Shown here piece by piece: positions 33,200 through 45,822 of a DNA stretch of 64,000 nt (position 1 is the stretch's first letter; every line of letters starts with the position of its first letter). The translations under genes were made by a program, and so were the position numbers. Source of the DNA: Paramarasmius palmivorus (taxonomy: Eukaryota > Basidiomycota > Agaricomycetes > Agaricales > Marasmiaceae); the NCBI GenBank assembly GCA_037176845.1, contig JAYKXP010000009.1, forward strand, positions 124,001-188,000. Direction: 5' to 3'. The notes below the pieces were generated by a model. The model was not told where the DNA came from and ran no database searches. It saw only the letters and a list, made by a program, of their open reading frames with translations.

Positions 33200-34008
33200 A
33201 AGCGAAAGCTGTCATATCATCACGGCGCCTCTATACTTTGAGTTTACAGCATTTATTTATTGAGGAATCCACGCCGTCCATTCTTTCACATTTTGTCGGC
33301 TTCAAAATTGTTAGGCTTGAGGCGGCCCAAAGGCGGTCCGCATCCCGGTAAAATCAACTAATATCAACATGTGCAAATAACGGCTTTGTGAATGGTTTCC
33401 AGGTTTTCTTAATTCCAGTCTTTCAAACATACATACTGCAGATGGTGCGCCCACCAAGTAATTCTGGCTGCTAGTGAGAGCTATTGAATCACTGATAGTA
33501 TCTCGTTTTGTGATCAAGTCATCTCCATTTGCGTAAGCATGGTCTTTTAGAAAACTTTTAGAGGCTCAATCATTATACAGCATATACCAGGAACCAAATG
33601 CGCCGTCACACGTCGATATTTCGAAATGCAGGTTTTATATTTGACTTGCGATGCCTGCCTCCTACTAGATCAAGTAACGCCTTGTGCAGGTACTCGCAAC
33701 TTAGTGGAGTATGGAGTGTAACTTGAATGTAATCATCCAACGTCGAGAGTGCGTCTTGTCTTACTTTCTGATTACGCTGTCGATGATTTGTATCAAGTTT
33801 ATGCATTCTGACACCACCGACAGAGGTCTCGAAATTCGAATAGAGAGGATCAACATGCCAGACAAACCGGGTCCAGGCACCTACCTATGTACCACAACAA
33901 TTATCCTAACATTCTCCGCCTAATAGGCCTGACGCGAGGCGGAAAAACGGTCTGTCGTGAAGCCATAAATGCGGTATTCCAAATGCAAACAATCCCTGTT
34001 TCCTTACA
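33200..34008. other. Intergenic between serine hydrolase 3 and the S28 peptidase
   Basis: AT-rich, no supported gene on either strand. Confidence 0.45.
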
Positions 34009-36266
34009 ATGTCGTTCGTCAGTGCAGCGACGGTGGTCGCCCTTGTCTTTGCGAGACTAGTACTCGCATCTCGGCACAACTTTGTCCATCGAGATTTGCA
34101 TCCGCGAGACACAGTCTTGCCCGACTTCAATGCTCCAGTCACAGCGCGGGATGGTAGCGAAATTCCGCCTTACAGTTAGTCTTCCAGTTGTTTTCACCCT
34201 TGTACTAGCTAATAAATAACGCGCCACAGATACTACATTCTACTTTGATCAATTGATTGACCACAACAATCCTACATTGGGAACATTCAAGCAACGGTAT
34301 TGGTTTACATATGAGTTCTATGAATCCGGTAGGTACCTTCATTACCTCATTAATCATTGTCTGTGATGACGCTTTCCTAGGTGGACCCGTAATTATCATG
34401 ACCCCAGGACAGTCGAACGCTGAATGTGAGTTTTCTTGTGTTTCCCTGGGACCGGAACTATGTTCAGATAGCTTCTCGCAGATTACATCACTTATTTGAC
34501 GAATACAACCATCGCTGGTATGATCGCTCAACATGTTAGTGGCGTAAACATCGTCTTGGAGCATCGCTTTGTTGGGCAAAGCTTCCCATATACCGACTTT
34601 ACTGGAAAGAATTATTCAGTGCTCACCCTCGAACAAGCCATTGATGACTACGAATATTTTGCGAAAAACGTCAAGCTATCCATGCCAGATGGCAATAATC
34701 TAGGTCCAGATAAGGCACCATGGATCGTGCTTGGTTCTAGCTACGGTGGTGAGTCGGTTTATCAAGTCCCTTTCCTACATACGTCTTAACGCTGCTCTAG
34801 GTGCGTTGGCAGCATATACCATGGCGTCGTAAGAACCCAACGCGTCTGAGTCTACCTGAATAATAACTCTTTCAAAGGAAACCTGGGTTATTTTGGGCTG
34901 GCTATGCGTCATCGGCAATTGTACAAACTATTGAGTATGTTGATATCTCGTCCCGGCGAAATTGCCATCCTAATTTCTTCGTAGTTCTTTCTGGCAGTAC
35001 TTCGAGCCAATCCGCCAATACATGCCCAGGAACTGTTCCGCTGATGTGGTGGCTGTGATAGCTCACTTTGATGAAGTAGCATCAAGCAACAACACTACAG
35101 CGATTGAAAACCTTAAAGCAGATTTTGGTATGGCTGGGCTTGTTCACTTGGACGACTTGGCTGATTCGTGTGAGTGGAATATGAATATGTCATCGATTCT
35201 CTTCCGAGCCGCTGACCCTGGATAAACCAGTACGGAGTCGCTTGTTTGACTGGCAATCCTTACAGCCCTCAAGTGGCCCTGGAGGCGCATTCTACGAGTT
35301 TTGCGACGTCCTTGAAGTCAAGAACGGGGTCAGTGCCCCTGCTGAGGGATGGGGACTAGACCATGCCTATCAATCTTGGGCAAAACTCTGGAGGAATGAC
35401 TATGTTCCTAGCCGTGAGCCTGATATTGTATATCTCCCAAGCCATTGAATCTCATTCATGAATCAGTTAATTGTGGTGACTCGACCATCGAGTAAGTTCG
35501 TCCTTGGTTCCTGTTTTTTCGACTCCACATCCTCATTCTAGGGAATGTGTGGGGACCTACGATCCTACTCAAGACTATTACAAGAATTCCTTGGATAAAG
35601 GACGGTTTTGGTGGTGGATGCAGTATGTATGCGCCAATTAGTTGCCTGGGTTTCTTACTCATCGTGTCATCCACACTAGATGCTCTCAGATAGGTTTCTG
35701 GCAGGTGCGAAACAGCAAAGAAATAACTTGGCTTCCCCTTACGCGATTGTAGACGGGTCCTTCTCAAGACGCAGACGTCCCAGCTATAGTCAGCCGGATA
35801 CTGCAGCCCGACTGGTTTACCGTGAATATCTTCTAAATGGTAACGATCTGTATCTAACACGCCATTTTGACCTCTAGCGACAATGTCAATACTTCTTCTC
35901 GGACATCTATTCCGCTTGGCCTGACACGGAGAGCATAGTAAAAGACACGAATGCCAAGTATGGCGGCGTTAGCCTCCAAGCGGACAGATTGTTGTTCGTG
36001 AACGGCCGAAGTGAGCTCCCAAGGATTCAGTTACAGCGGAAAGTTGAGCTGACAACCTTTCAGGGGACCCATGGTTATATAGCACCGTCAGTGCACCAGG
36101 GGTGAACCGGCAGAGTACCGAAAGTACACCCATCATTTTGACAGACGGATTTCATGGCTCTGACGTGGTAGCCGAGGAGGCGGTTGATCCAACAATCGAC
36201 GATGCGCAGAAGCAGACCTTGTCTATCATGCAGAAGTGGCTCGCTGAGTGGCCAGCTAGTGCGTGA
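34009..36266 (+). CDS. Secreted serine carboxypeptidase S28 (prolyl carboxypeptidase-like)
   Basis: Cleaves C-terminal or Pro-Xaa bonds, mostly at acidic pH, outside the cell. Fourteen exons: 34009-34174, 34230-34328, 34381-34425, 34482-34748, 34801-34828, 34878-34934, 34985-35169, 35231-35413, 35467-35491, 35542-35622, 35680-35704, 35753-35821, 35878-36010, 36064-36266. Total 522 codons, 521 aa, with every phase consistent and no indel. Signal peptide about 1-20 (MSFVSAATVVALVFARLVLA). Catalytic Ser190 lies in GSSYGG (split by intron 4), Asp about 456 in NGRRDPW, and His about 485 in DGFHGSD. Conserved DHNNP, EHRFVG, CDVLEV and WGLDHA blocks are present. Three exons are only 25-28 nt. It is the best-preserved gene of the window and a useful reference for sequence quality. 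Confidence 0.9.
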
Positions 36267-36390
36267 ATTGAGAGCAGTGGAAATGTTTAGCCGCCCATCG
36301 CTGTTTTGGCGCTTAGAGGACATTCCATTGTGTAGTCCATTGCAAGTCTGTATTACAAGTCCGTAGCACGTCCCTAATACAAGAACGTGC

Positions 36391-37706
36391 CTACTGCTGT
36401 TTAGTAGCCTTTTTGGCTGCGATGTAGTGCTGCCTTTTCTCCAGATCTGAGAAATAACCGGAACCCGTCACAAACATAGTTTAAGCAAGATATGAGACAA
36501 GTACGCACCATGAGCCCACATCGCAGCGCCAATTCGGTTTGAGACCATGAAGAATAGCCCAATGATGGGAAGGCCCTCTAGTAAAGCAGCGGTGAATCCG
36601 AATGCTGTAGAAGGAAACAGGCTTTTCAGAAAGTAGCGACATCATGGTTTGGAGAAGCTTACTGCGATAATCCCATTTTCTCTCTTCCATGAACGTCGCA
36701 ACCTGTTGCGGTGTCATCTTCTTTGCTTCAAAGTACTAGAAAGAAACATAAGTTGGGTGCATTCTGTATAAGAAACATGCTTACTCGGCGATGAAGGGCA
36801 TGTGCCGTACCCAGTCCCTTGAACCAAGCGGATACGATGATACCGACGAAAGGATAAAAGTTGAAAGGAATCAATAAAACTAATAACTCAATGAGTATAA
36901 GGTCATCTCCTGGGTAACAAGGATCCTCACCTCTCTTAACCAAGAACAGCCCGACCCATCCTCCAAGCCATTTATTCGCTACCCTTTCAGCCCACGAATC
37001 GTTCACCACTGGAGGATTGTCCCACTCTTCCACATACGGTTGCCAGAAATCGGGTCCCTTACCGCGGGAAATGACAGTCTGTTCCCAAACACGGTCGCGT
37101 GCGATACGGATGTTTCGGGAGAGGAAGAACTTGAGGATGTATGTTATTTGCGAGCCAACCATTACAGCGGCAGCATCTACCAATGCTCATAAGAAACCAA
37201 ACAGAACGATAGACCGCATGAACTGACATGTATGGACATTGAATGGAATCTGGTACCCAAATATCGTGTCTGTCGATAGACCCGTCACGCTAGGGGAGCT
37301 GTAGAATTGTCGTGCCCGCTCAGAAAACCGGCTGTATTGCGAATGAAAACGGCCACGTACTTTGCCAAAAATACTTCAATAAACTTCTTCTGTATCCCAA
37401 ATGTGAGAAGCTCTAGGTGTTCAACGTCAATCACAATTACAGCGGGAGAGTCTGAGCACACAGCGAACGCACCCACACCAGCCCGACCACTGCACCCCTT
37501 ATTGTTCCGTGCTTGCATTTCTGCCATGCTGGTACGTAGAGCGCTTTGTCTGTACAAAGCCTGTAGACCCCTACAACGACGTATGAAGGTGGAAATTGTA
37601 GTCGATGAGTTGCTCGGACGAGATTTTCAGGTACTTTTTCTGTTGCTGCTTCATCTTTTCTGAAGAGAGAATCTTGTGCGTCTGGTCCTGCTGAGATAGA
37701 AGACAT
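36391..37706 (-). CDS. RRT8/EI24-like multi-pass membrane protein
   Basis: Integral membrane protein of the fungal RRT8/LDS family (related to EI24/CysZ), associated with lipid droplets or ER membranes in yeast. Exons in transcription order: about 37706-37441, 37412-37361, 37298-37227, 37176-36785, 36735-36663, 36604-36509, 36446-36391. Recognisable blocks: GVYRLCTDKALYVPAWQKC, SPSVTGLSTDTIFGY, RGKGPDFWQPYVEEWDNPP, YFEAKKMTPQQVATFMEER and FGFTAALLEGLPIIGLFF. Hydrophobic segments fall at the expected places. The first intron boundary is unsatisfactory: the conserved frame entering exon 2 (LLTFGIQKKF) is off by one from exon 1, another probable indel. The N-terminal start is the first ATG of the frame, and an overlapping 89-codon frame (37840-37571) competes for the 5' end. 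Confidence 0.65.
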
Positions 37707-38362
37707 TTAAGGTGGTCGTCGAGGAAGAAGAGTAGATCTGTTGAACGACTTTCATGATGAAAGGCTGAGACTGCGCGCGCGCGTAAACAGGCACAAAGTT
37801 CCTTCTTCCGAAGGACGAATCGGAACCTCTTGCGACTCATCCGAAAGGCTGAATTGTACAGTATCTTTCTAAGCTGTAGAGAGCCAGGAATTCATAGCAT
37901 TTTCAACAGCAGTTCAACAGCTTTCTTAACGTAAAATGGAGACAGCATTAGATTCGTAAGGACTGATACAAACGTGTTAGGTATACTACAATAGGTATCT
38001 CGAATGTATCAGGAGATTAGACGGGCAATCGAAAGCGATGCGAGAACTTGTAGTACAAGCGACGACAACGGATTCCGGGAAACAGGGAGGTGATGGGAAG
38101 GAGGTTGAAAGAGCACAAAAGAGAACGAACAAAGTATACATATACAAGGATTCGCATCCTGAGGGCTGAGGGCTGAGAGGCTTGGGAGACTCAGAGGCAT
38201 GTTCGGCAGTAGCACTGCATGACGAGCGTGTGCTCGATGGATGATGCCAAGGGGGTGGCAGTTGCGCTGCACAGCCCGACAAGGAAAAGTGGTGGGAAAG
38301 AAAGGCAACGAGGCATCCTTAACCGACGACGAATGGGGATTATCGATTCAGGGTAGGATGCC
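37707..38362. other. Intergenic between two minus-strand genes
   Basis: Contains a short alternating purine-pyrimidine run (gcgcgcgcgcg at about 37775-37785). Minus-strand proline/serine-rich frames at 37986-38433 most likely lie in the 3' UTR of the downstream-numbered gene. Confidence 0.4.
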
Positions 38363-38848
38363 TCAGCTCCCCGGACGCTTGTGGGGACCGCTGTAGGCGG
38401 GAGGAGAGGTATATCGAGGAAGAGTTTCCACACTACGCATCATGGTCTCCTCGGGTGCAGCTGCCTGAGGGTCGGGTCGTGGCCAAGTGGGTCGACTGAA
38501 CAACGAAGAGCGTGGCATCGCCGGGGGTACGCTCGCTATGACCGGAGAGTCAGAGGTATAGCTCGACGTCCTTCGTTTGAGCTTCATCATCAATTGCTCC
38601 CGGCGTTGCTTCTTCATAGCGACAAGAGTAAAGCCGATGACGGTGAGAAGAAATATGGCTGAAAATGTCAGTCAGCTGCGGAACCGTAACTTGAGGAACG
38701 AGTCAGACGAACCTAGCATAACACCAATCGCCGTCTTCACTCCTTCCGAAAGTTCTTTCCCATTATCATCTTCCTCGTTGAAATTGACTTGCCGTTTGAA
38801 GAGTTTGAGAGGTGTGGTGTTTAGCGCGATGGTCACTGGAGGCGGCAT
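38363..38848 (-). CDS. Small single-pass membrane protein, unknown function
   Basis: Two exons: 38848-38713 and 38658-38363, 143 aa, frame intact, with a good acceptor (tttcag) at 38659. A short luminal/extracellular head of about 45 residues (MPPPVTIALN start, acidic NEEDDNGKE) is followed by one membrane span (about 46-63, AIFLLTVIGFTLVA). Then comes a basic stop-transfer KKQRRE and a Ser/Pro-rich cytosolic tail ending in tyrosine/proline motifs (PRYTSPPAY). There is no signal peptide, so it is probably a type III (signal-anchor) protein. The PPAY-like element is the kind of site bound by WW-domain ubiquitin ligases (Rsp5), which would make it an adaptor candidate; this is inference. No known family recognised. 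Confidence 0.65.
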
Positions 38849-41299
38849 ACTGGCTTGGATAGTGGATGATAGCGAAGAATAAGGAAAGAACTATTATATG
38901 ATCGCGACATGAGAACGAGCGCCATACAAAGAATGTTGTGAGTCACCTTGAGTTTAAATCGAGAGTTCGAACGACGAGGTGGGTCTTCAGGGAGATGGTA
39001 AACAGAAGGTCCTAGTCAAAGTGACGTTCCCTCGGCCTTTATAAGGAATCAAGGATCACATCTCGAGTCCATTTTCGGATATGCTGTTGCTTATTGTGGG
39101 CTTGGCTTTCTCTTGTGGGCGCTTCGATCTGCTACGTCGAGTTTGTTGGACTCTACCATGGACACGGTCCAGTTCGTGGGTAGCATATAAGATTGAGCTG
39201 GCTTCGTCACGACCTGATATCCAAATGGTGGAATCTTTTTTCGTTGACGCTCGAAAAATGAGTGCCTTTAACTTTCCGTTTTAAGTAGCTGCTACTCTCC
39301 GATTATTGCCGAGGTGCGCAGTCCTAAACTCCTAGACCTGAAACAAGAGAAGGATCACCGAGGTGCCAACAGTTTGCTGACCGTGAATATCGAATAAGCG
39401 TCCATCAGCTACAACGAGGACGTTATGATTGGTTCCTGCTGCGGTAAGCTGTCAGCGTTTTACTCGCGATGATTGATGATTTGGTTTGTCTCTTCCACTT
39501 ACTCGATTTCTGAGGACAGATAGCTGCTTGAAATGAGTGGTCTGAACTTTTTCACAATGGCCATTGAGGAAGAGGATTAGGCTGAGGAAGAGCGGCAAAC
39601 TTGCTTACATACACAACGCGCGACTCCACCAATGCCATCAGCAACCAATCCAGTGGCCTCAACAACGTCTTGGGACCTCCAAAACTCACGGAAAGAAACG
39701 GAATAGGTACAGCTTTGGTTTGATACTAGTTCGTTTTCGCTTTATCTACACCCGACTGAACTAACCATATGACCCTCAATAGCTTTTCCACCCGGATTCC
39801 ACCTCATCAGTTCATCTTCTTTGTTCAATCTCTGACGCGAACGCGTCAATTTCGCGTCTACAGCTTTTGTATTTCAGAGTTTCCCGTGGCGATGTTACTT
39901 CCATCCGGCATGTTTGCGGCCATCTGTGAATGACGGGGATGACGGTAGTAGATTCTCTTTCTACGCCAGACGCCAGACGGCTGAATGTTTCAAGTGACGC
40001 CGCCGGACCTAGCAGATAAACAGGCTTGATTCGGGTCATCCGACAGAGATATTGTGTGAAAATTTCTGGATGTCGTTCGCCTTGCATCAAACAGTGGAGA
40101 AATTCATATGCTGATCTCGATGTCCTACTCCGCAGGGTACCACACTATCGCGGGATCCAGCTTAACGCCGCTCGGCCTCACAACGGTGCCCTCTTGGGTC
40201 CAAGAGCAAGATTCCCCTGCAGTCAATATGACTCGGTGACTAGTCTGCGGGACAATGGGAACGATTTCCCTACCAACTCTCAAGGTAGACCTCAGATCAT
40301 GAAGATCGTCATTATACTCACCCATAGCAACAGTTACAGAACAAGCGCACGAGACGGGTAGAATGGCCACGTTCGTGCTGGCAACTGCACTGGAGTACCG
40401 CACCATGCGCTGTCTGTTCACCCGCCGAATTGGATATCGTGTATCTTACATGGCCCAGTCAAATTTTCGAGAAGCAAGAAGATTGTCAGTAGTGGAGATT
40501 TCCGCAACTTAAACGCAGGCTGCTCGGCAAAACTTATGCAGAGTGTACGCGTTGGGCGCCGTCCTGCTGTACGTGAACATCCTTCGGTCAGATCAGGACC
40601 AACGAGGATCGACAGGATCAGCCCGATGACGGCTGCAGCTGTTTTTACGATCCAGCTCTTCCTTCGGCAGGTTATACGCAAGAGTAACATACAGCGGCTG
40701 TCCTGCCAACCTTCTTAATCCAGCTACGGTATATGACCCAAGACTTTTTCTGCGTGGAAGGTAATAGGTGGCCAGTCCTCGTGCCCCAAGTGTGTCAATT
40801 TAGCTTCGTCTGCCAAGATCTTACAAGATTTACAAGCGGGAGAAGCGTGCTGGGGGAAATGGGCGGTGTGCACTCGGTGTGTTTTGCACCGGACGTTTCC
40901 TGGAATTCAACTCGAGAACTTGTGCAAGAACTTAGAACGGAATCCTTTGGATCTCGATAGCATGTACCTCTTTTTTCTCGGGTGTACTGTAACGTGTTCT
41001 CCAAGTACTTATAACTGTACAAGTCGGACAACCGGTGACAAACACCGAACACGCGTATCCCAACTTTCTTCGCTTAAACTTGCTTGTACTTCTACCTCAT
41101 CATCTCCCTTACGAACTTGTGAATGCAGCTCAAATATCCGTATCCGCTGCGCTCGGGCATCGAGCTACATACTTATTCCGCATACCCGTCAGAATCATCA
41201 TCTGACCCTCTATCTCCAAACCTGACATAAATTGGAATCACTTTGCAAGTCACTCTGCATAGCTTTTCAGTTATCCATCAAGCATCCAGATATCCATCC
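38849..41299. other. Long region without a supported gene
   Basis: Divergent promoter space between the small membrane protein and the lactate monooxygenase-like gene, plus about 2 kb in which short frames (39564-39764 +, 39812-40090 -, 40125-40421 -, 40866-41225 +) show no domains or convincing splice continuity. A decayed gene or a non-coding transcript cannot be excluded. Confidence 0.4.
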
Positions 41300-42833
41300 A
41301 TGGCCGACGCATCCAAGCTTACTCCCGCACCAGCGCCATGGAGTACGTATATGAGGGGAATATACATGAGTGGGAAAGGACCAGATCCGTTGGGAACAGT
41401 GGTATATTCTGAGATTGAGGAGAAGGCTCGCGAAAAGCTCAAGGATTATCCAGGTGTGTACCAGAGTGTTTTATTCTTCATGTCAGTATATTGAAGCTTG
41501 AGTGTAGGTGCATTCCTTTATGCCCACGGGAGTGCAGGAATCTGGCAGACATACAACGGAAACCTAAAAGCCTTCGAAAAGTTTAGAATCGTCCCTCGAA
41601 TGCTTGTTAATGCTTCCCAGCGCAGTCTTGAGGTATGAGGTCTTGATTTTTTGCTATGAGCCATTCTCATACCTCATACAGACAACAATCTTCGGGGTAA
41701 CGCATTCCAGCCCCATCTTCATCGCACCAATCGGTGTACAGGGTATATTCTGTGATGAAGGCGAGTTCGCACCAGCTCGTGCGTGTAGAAACCTCAAGGT
41801 ACCCTTTATCATGAGCACTGCGTCGACTAGGAGTATAGAGGAAGTCGCACGGGAAAACGGAGACGGGCATCGCTGGTATCAGCTCTACTGGTACGTTTTA
41901 CCTACTCACCGGAACTACGGAGTATCATGCTCATCGAGATCTAACTCCCGGGTAAAGGCCAAAGAACAACGATGTAACCCTCTCTATCCTCAAACGAGCC
42001 AAAGACAATGGCTTCAGAGGCCTCGTTATCACCCTTGACACAATGAACATCGGCTGGCGCCCCCACGATCTCGAAACAGCTTATCTCCCCTTCGGACACG
42101 GTGTAGGTATCGAAGTCGGTCGTTCCGATCCCGTGTTTATGGGTAAATTTGGACGTCAACCTATTATTGACAATCACCCCGAGTTCCCTTACGATCCCAA
42201 GGAGAAAATGCGCCTCCTTTTGCAGGGTGACGAGAAGGTCAAGGATGAGCTATTCTTGGGACAGAACTTTTTGGCAGAGACGAATTCGGGGCTTTATCGT
42301 GAATGGGAGGATGTTAGGTTCCTTAGGGAGAGTTGGGACGGACCTTTGATTTTGAAGGGGATCCAGCATGTGGATGATGCAGAGAAGGCTTTGGAATATG
42401 GCGTTGATGGGATTATTGTCTCAAACCATGGAGGACGTCAAGTCGATGGTGCTATTCCATCTCTTTACGCACTCGAGAACATCATGAAATCCGAGAAGAT
42501 TCGAGCAGCCCAAGCTTCTGGGAAGCTCACTATTCTTTTCGATTCAGGGATCAGAACTGGTAGCGACATCATCAAGGCTTTGGCTTTAGGTGCTCAAGCT
42601 GTCCTTCGTGAGTTGCTCTTGCTTACCTTCTGTAACCTGATATCTTACCATCTCGCCTTGCAGTTGGACGTCCATGGGTATACGGAGCTACCCTCGCAGG
42701 TACCGCTGGTGTCGAGCAAGTCCTCAAACATACCATGGCCGACTTAGATACCACTATGGGGTGTGCTGGGTTCGCAAGCCTGGCTGATATTCAGGGCAAA
42801 GGGGATAAAATATTGGCAAAAATCGACTTCTGA
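41300..42833 (+). CDS. FMN-dependent alpha-hydroxyacid oxidase, lactate 2-monooxygenase-like
   Basis: TIM-barrel FMN enzyme oxidising L-lactate or a similar 2-hydroxyacid. Exons 41300-41453, 41508-41632, 41682-41890, 41958-42607, 42664-42833; 436 codons, 435 aa, every phase consistent. Motifs: substrate/FMN-binding region PIFIAPIGVQG, VPFIMSTAS, HRWYQLYW, LVITLDT, LILKGI, catalytic His in SNHGGRQVDG, FDSGIRTGSD, and the final LGRPWVYGATLAG. The insertion WRPHDLETAYLPF resembles the lactate 2-monooxygenase branch rather than glycolate oxidase or flavocytochrome b2, and there is no heme domain. No signal peptide or obvious PTS1, so it is probably cytosolic. Frame intact. Confidence 0.85.
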
Positions 42834-42915
42834 GAAGGTAATGGTAATGTAACATAGGTCATTGGAGAATGTACTGTAGAATTAAAGGGCTGTATCATCT
42901 GTGAATCAACGAAGC

Positions 42916-44603
42916 TTAGCACATGTTCAACAACATTGGGGAACTGAAGCCACTCACGTATTGATCTGCATGCGGGATAAACACGTCGGTAATTCGTAGG
43001 GTGATGGTGTATGATGAGCCTTGTCCCTTGATTGCATATGTCACTAGAGAGATCCTTGATACAGAACTCTGGATCCTCTGGTGTCTCAAGAAGTACCTGG
43101 TCAAGACGCCTCGCTTTTCTGCTAGCCGAGACCGCAACAAAACCATCTCTTTCATCTCTTGCACCATGCTCTCTAATGGTTCATCCGGACCTAGGCTGAG
43201 ATGCGACAATGAAGGTACAATGACCTTTTGATTCGAGTCAGATGAGAGCTTCTTCAAAAGGCTCTTTGTTGTTTTGCTAGACTGCCACTCGATGAACGCG
43301 AGATGCGTGAGAGCTGGAGTCAGCCGTAAAGTATCCTCCAGCTCCTCGTGTGCCATCACAACTTCCGCAAACGATAGCTGCTGCAGGCTGCACGATGACC
43401 GGGACAACAGGGATGCGAATGCGGGCTGAGACCATGTAGGTCTATCCCAATAACGATGTACCGGTTCGGCGATGCTAAACGCAGTGAGGGCAGGTACCTC
43501 TAACGTGTCGAAAAGATGCTTCGTAGTTAACGTCTCGTAGTAACTCGACACCTGTACTTCGAGATGCGTAAGGTTGGACAGTTGAACAGGCTTTTCGGGA
43601 GCAAGTTCTCGACTGGCAAAGTTCAACAACCTCAGACGCTCGAGGTTCGAACATTGGGAGAGCAGCGGCTCCGGACTATGGTGTACATTCGTCACCGTAA
43701 GATTGCGGATTTGCGAGAATGGCAGGACGAAGAAGTCGTCATAATGATGGATTGTGAGGGATTGTAGCGCTGGAGCGTATTGGAAAAGGCGGATAACAGG
43801 GCGTGCGCTATGTACAGCAGCTATCCTGCAATCGAACCATGATAGATCGAGGACTTTGAGACGTGTGAAGGGTTTGGACGGCTCGTCCGGGTGCGATTCG
43901 TATCCAGAATCAGAGTTAGCATCGTCTCCTTCCAGTACAGCCGTGATTTTGGCAGAGGCCTCGACGTACAGCTGAAAATCAAGCCTTAACGTCGCAGAGG
44001 ACCATCTGTGTGCGTGTTCGAGCAGTAACGAAAGGATCTTCCACTCCGTAGCAGAACTGGCATTGGATGTATTGCTCCAGTATCCGCTAAACACGCTAAC
44101 GTGTAAGGGCGCAGCTCTAGAACGCGTCAACCAAAGGGATAAAAGACGCTGAGAACCCTTTGTCACCCCATCCAAACGCACGTCAATCGAGGACCACATA
44201 TCCGACCTTGCCAACATGACATCCGCCAAAAACTGCATACTCCTATGAGGTAGAGCGAAGGAAGATAACTCTTTTTACCAAAGATGTTCCCAGTTCCTCG
44301 ATTGCAGACCAAAGAGAAGATGTCTCCAAGAATCTCGACCGGGAGTTTACGGATGGGCGCGGAGAGTGATTGGGATTCTGTGATGTATTGCTGTAAAGCT
44401 GTCTGTTCTGCTTCAAGGGTGCGGATCGCTGTCCGAAGCTTCTCCAGTTGTTGCGCGGACTGTTGCATTCGAGCACGTGCTTCCTCTGGTGAATACGGGA
44501 GCTCTGGCATGGTGTTTTTTCGTAGGTGGTGGGCGAGTGAAGGGATATTGGAATATGGAGCCTCTACGTCTTGGCCGGAATATGAGATATCAATACTGCC
44601 CAT
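42916..44603 (-). CDS. F-box protein with C-terminal leucine-rich region
   Basis: Probable SCF ubiquitin-ligase substrate receptor of the expanded agaricomycete F-box family. The N-terminal coiled coil (about 40-75, QQLEKLRTAIRTLEAEQTAL) precedes a minimal F-box (LPVEILGDIFSLV). Then come the conserved VCSFWR...ARSDMWSSI block and about 400 residues with irregular leucine-rich spacing. At about 44230 the F-box frame and the downstream frame differ by one base; tggcggatg probably should be tggcgggatg, a missing G. Both halves are otherwise open. The start at 44603 was taken because an upstream ATG at 44654 would add a short segment before an apparent gtaag sequence. An alternative reading is two separate genes, but the split inside the F-box block argues against it. 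Confidence 0.7.
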
Positions 44604-45822
44604 GGTTGTGGGTTCGACAACTATTGCATGATGATTAGCGACAGCGACTGACATGGGAATGAGTGCGCTTACCCACAATATGCGGGTGTCCTGGGGGAGG
44701 TCGGAGATAAACTTAACCTTGGGTGTCGCTCGTTAAATACTGCGGTGGTAATAACGTGTCTGCGAGCGCGACCCTTGACAACACTGTGAATCTGTATGTA
44801 AATGTACATCATTGTTGGTTCAGTTCCGTCGCACGTAGCGCCGCCGGGCTTATAGCCCCGCGGCCGCGATACCGCAACAATCAAGGTAACCTGAGAGGTA
44901 CAAATTATGTCAAGAAAGGCATCAAAACATGTAAAAAAAGGTGCTTACCCGTGTATCTCTCGGCGGCGCACAAGACTGAGTGGTGTCTTGAGATGGACTT
45001 GCAAACGGTGTGAGGTCTAGGTCCGATGAAAACGGTTGATGGACGAGCGTGACGCTAATGATTGCAACCATGGCCAGTCCTGAGAGGTTACATTATTGGT
45101 GTCTAGCAACATTGCTCCAAAAGACTAACGCTTTGTGGTGAAAGACTTCGGCCGAGCTGAAAACATCTGCTTCCCCGCTAAACACGCAAAATTAGTATAA
45201 CTGAATGATACTATGTCAAACATTACACACCCAAGGCTCTTATGAGCTGGCTCAGGCCTGAAATCTGAAACATGGGTTCTCTCTTGTGCTAATATCATCC
45301 TAGAGCACGGATTTGCGCGAAATCAGGCTCTTGCGGTATGATAAGCCTCGCCTTCCGGGGACGACACCTTTTCCGAATGTCACGCTCCATCTTAGTGTTG
45401 AACGTTGAGGCTTTGGTCGCTATGCTCTTGATGGTGACAACAGGTATGCATGTGCACTGTGCAGAGGGAAACGAGAAGGCTTGAAGCGAGTAAGAGAATC
45501 GTGTGATCGATTAAGCAGTGCCGGCCGCACTCTCGGTAGACTCCGGCGGTGCCGATAACGGCTCAGCGCTCAGGCCTCAGGATCCTTGATGAAACAGCTT
45601 CGAGCTTCAATTATTGTAACTATCACTTATCATCGACAATAACTACCAGTAGTCTATGTCTAGTCCTGAACCGAATAATACGCCGTGAATTGAAAGAACC
45701 GTGACGGTAGTATACGTATACCAGCTTCAATCCCTACAAACTGTAGTTCCCTAGGCTTTTTAGCTTATCGAGGATATACAAGAGAAACCCGGTATGTATA
45801 CCCGATCATTACAAAAGTTCAA
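44604..45822. other. Intergenic, 5' of the F-box gene and 3' of membrane protein A
   Basis: No supported gene. It contains GC-rich patches (ccgcggccgcg at about 44857-44867) and short palindromic elements, but no coding structure. Confidence 0.45.

Noticed and set aside
34205..34579. 124-codon minus-strand frame in the S28 peptidase gene
   Set aside because: Crosses three well-supported sense exons and introns; no homology signal.
37775..37785. Alternating GC run as a regulatory Z-DNA element
   Set aside because: About eleven bases only, single occurrence, and within or beside an uncertain 5' end; no support for a function.
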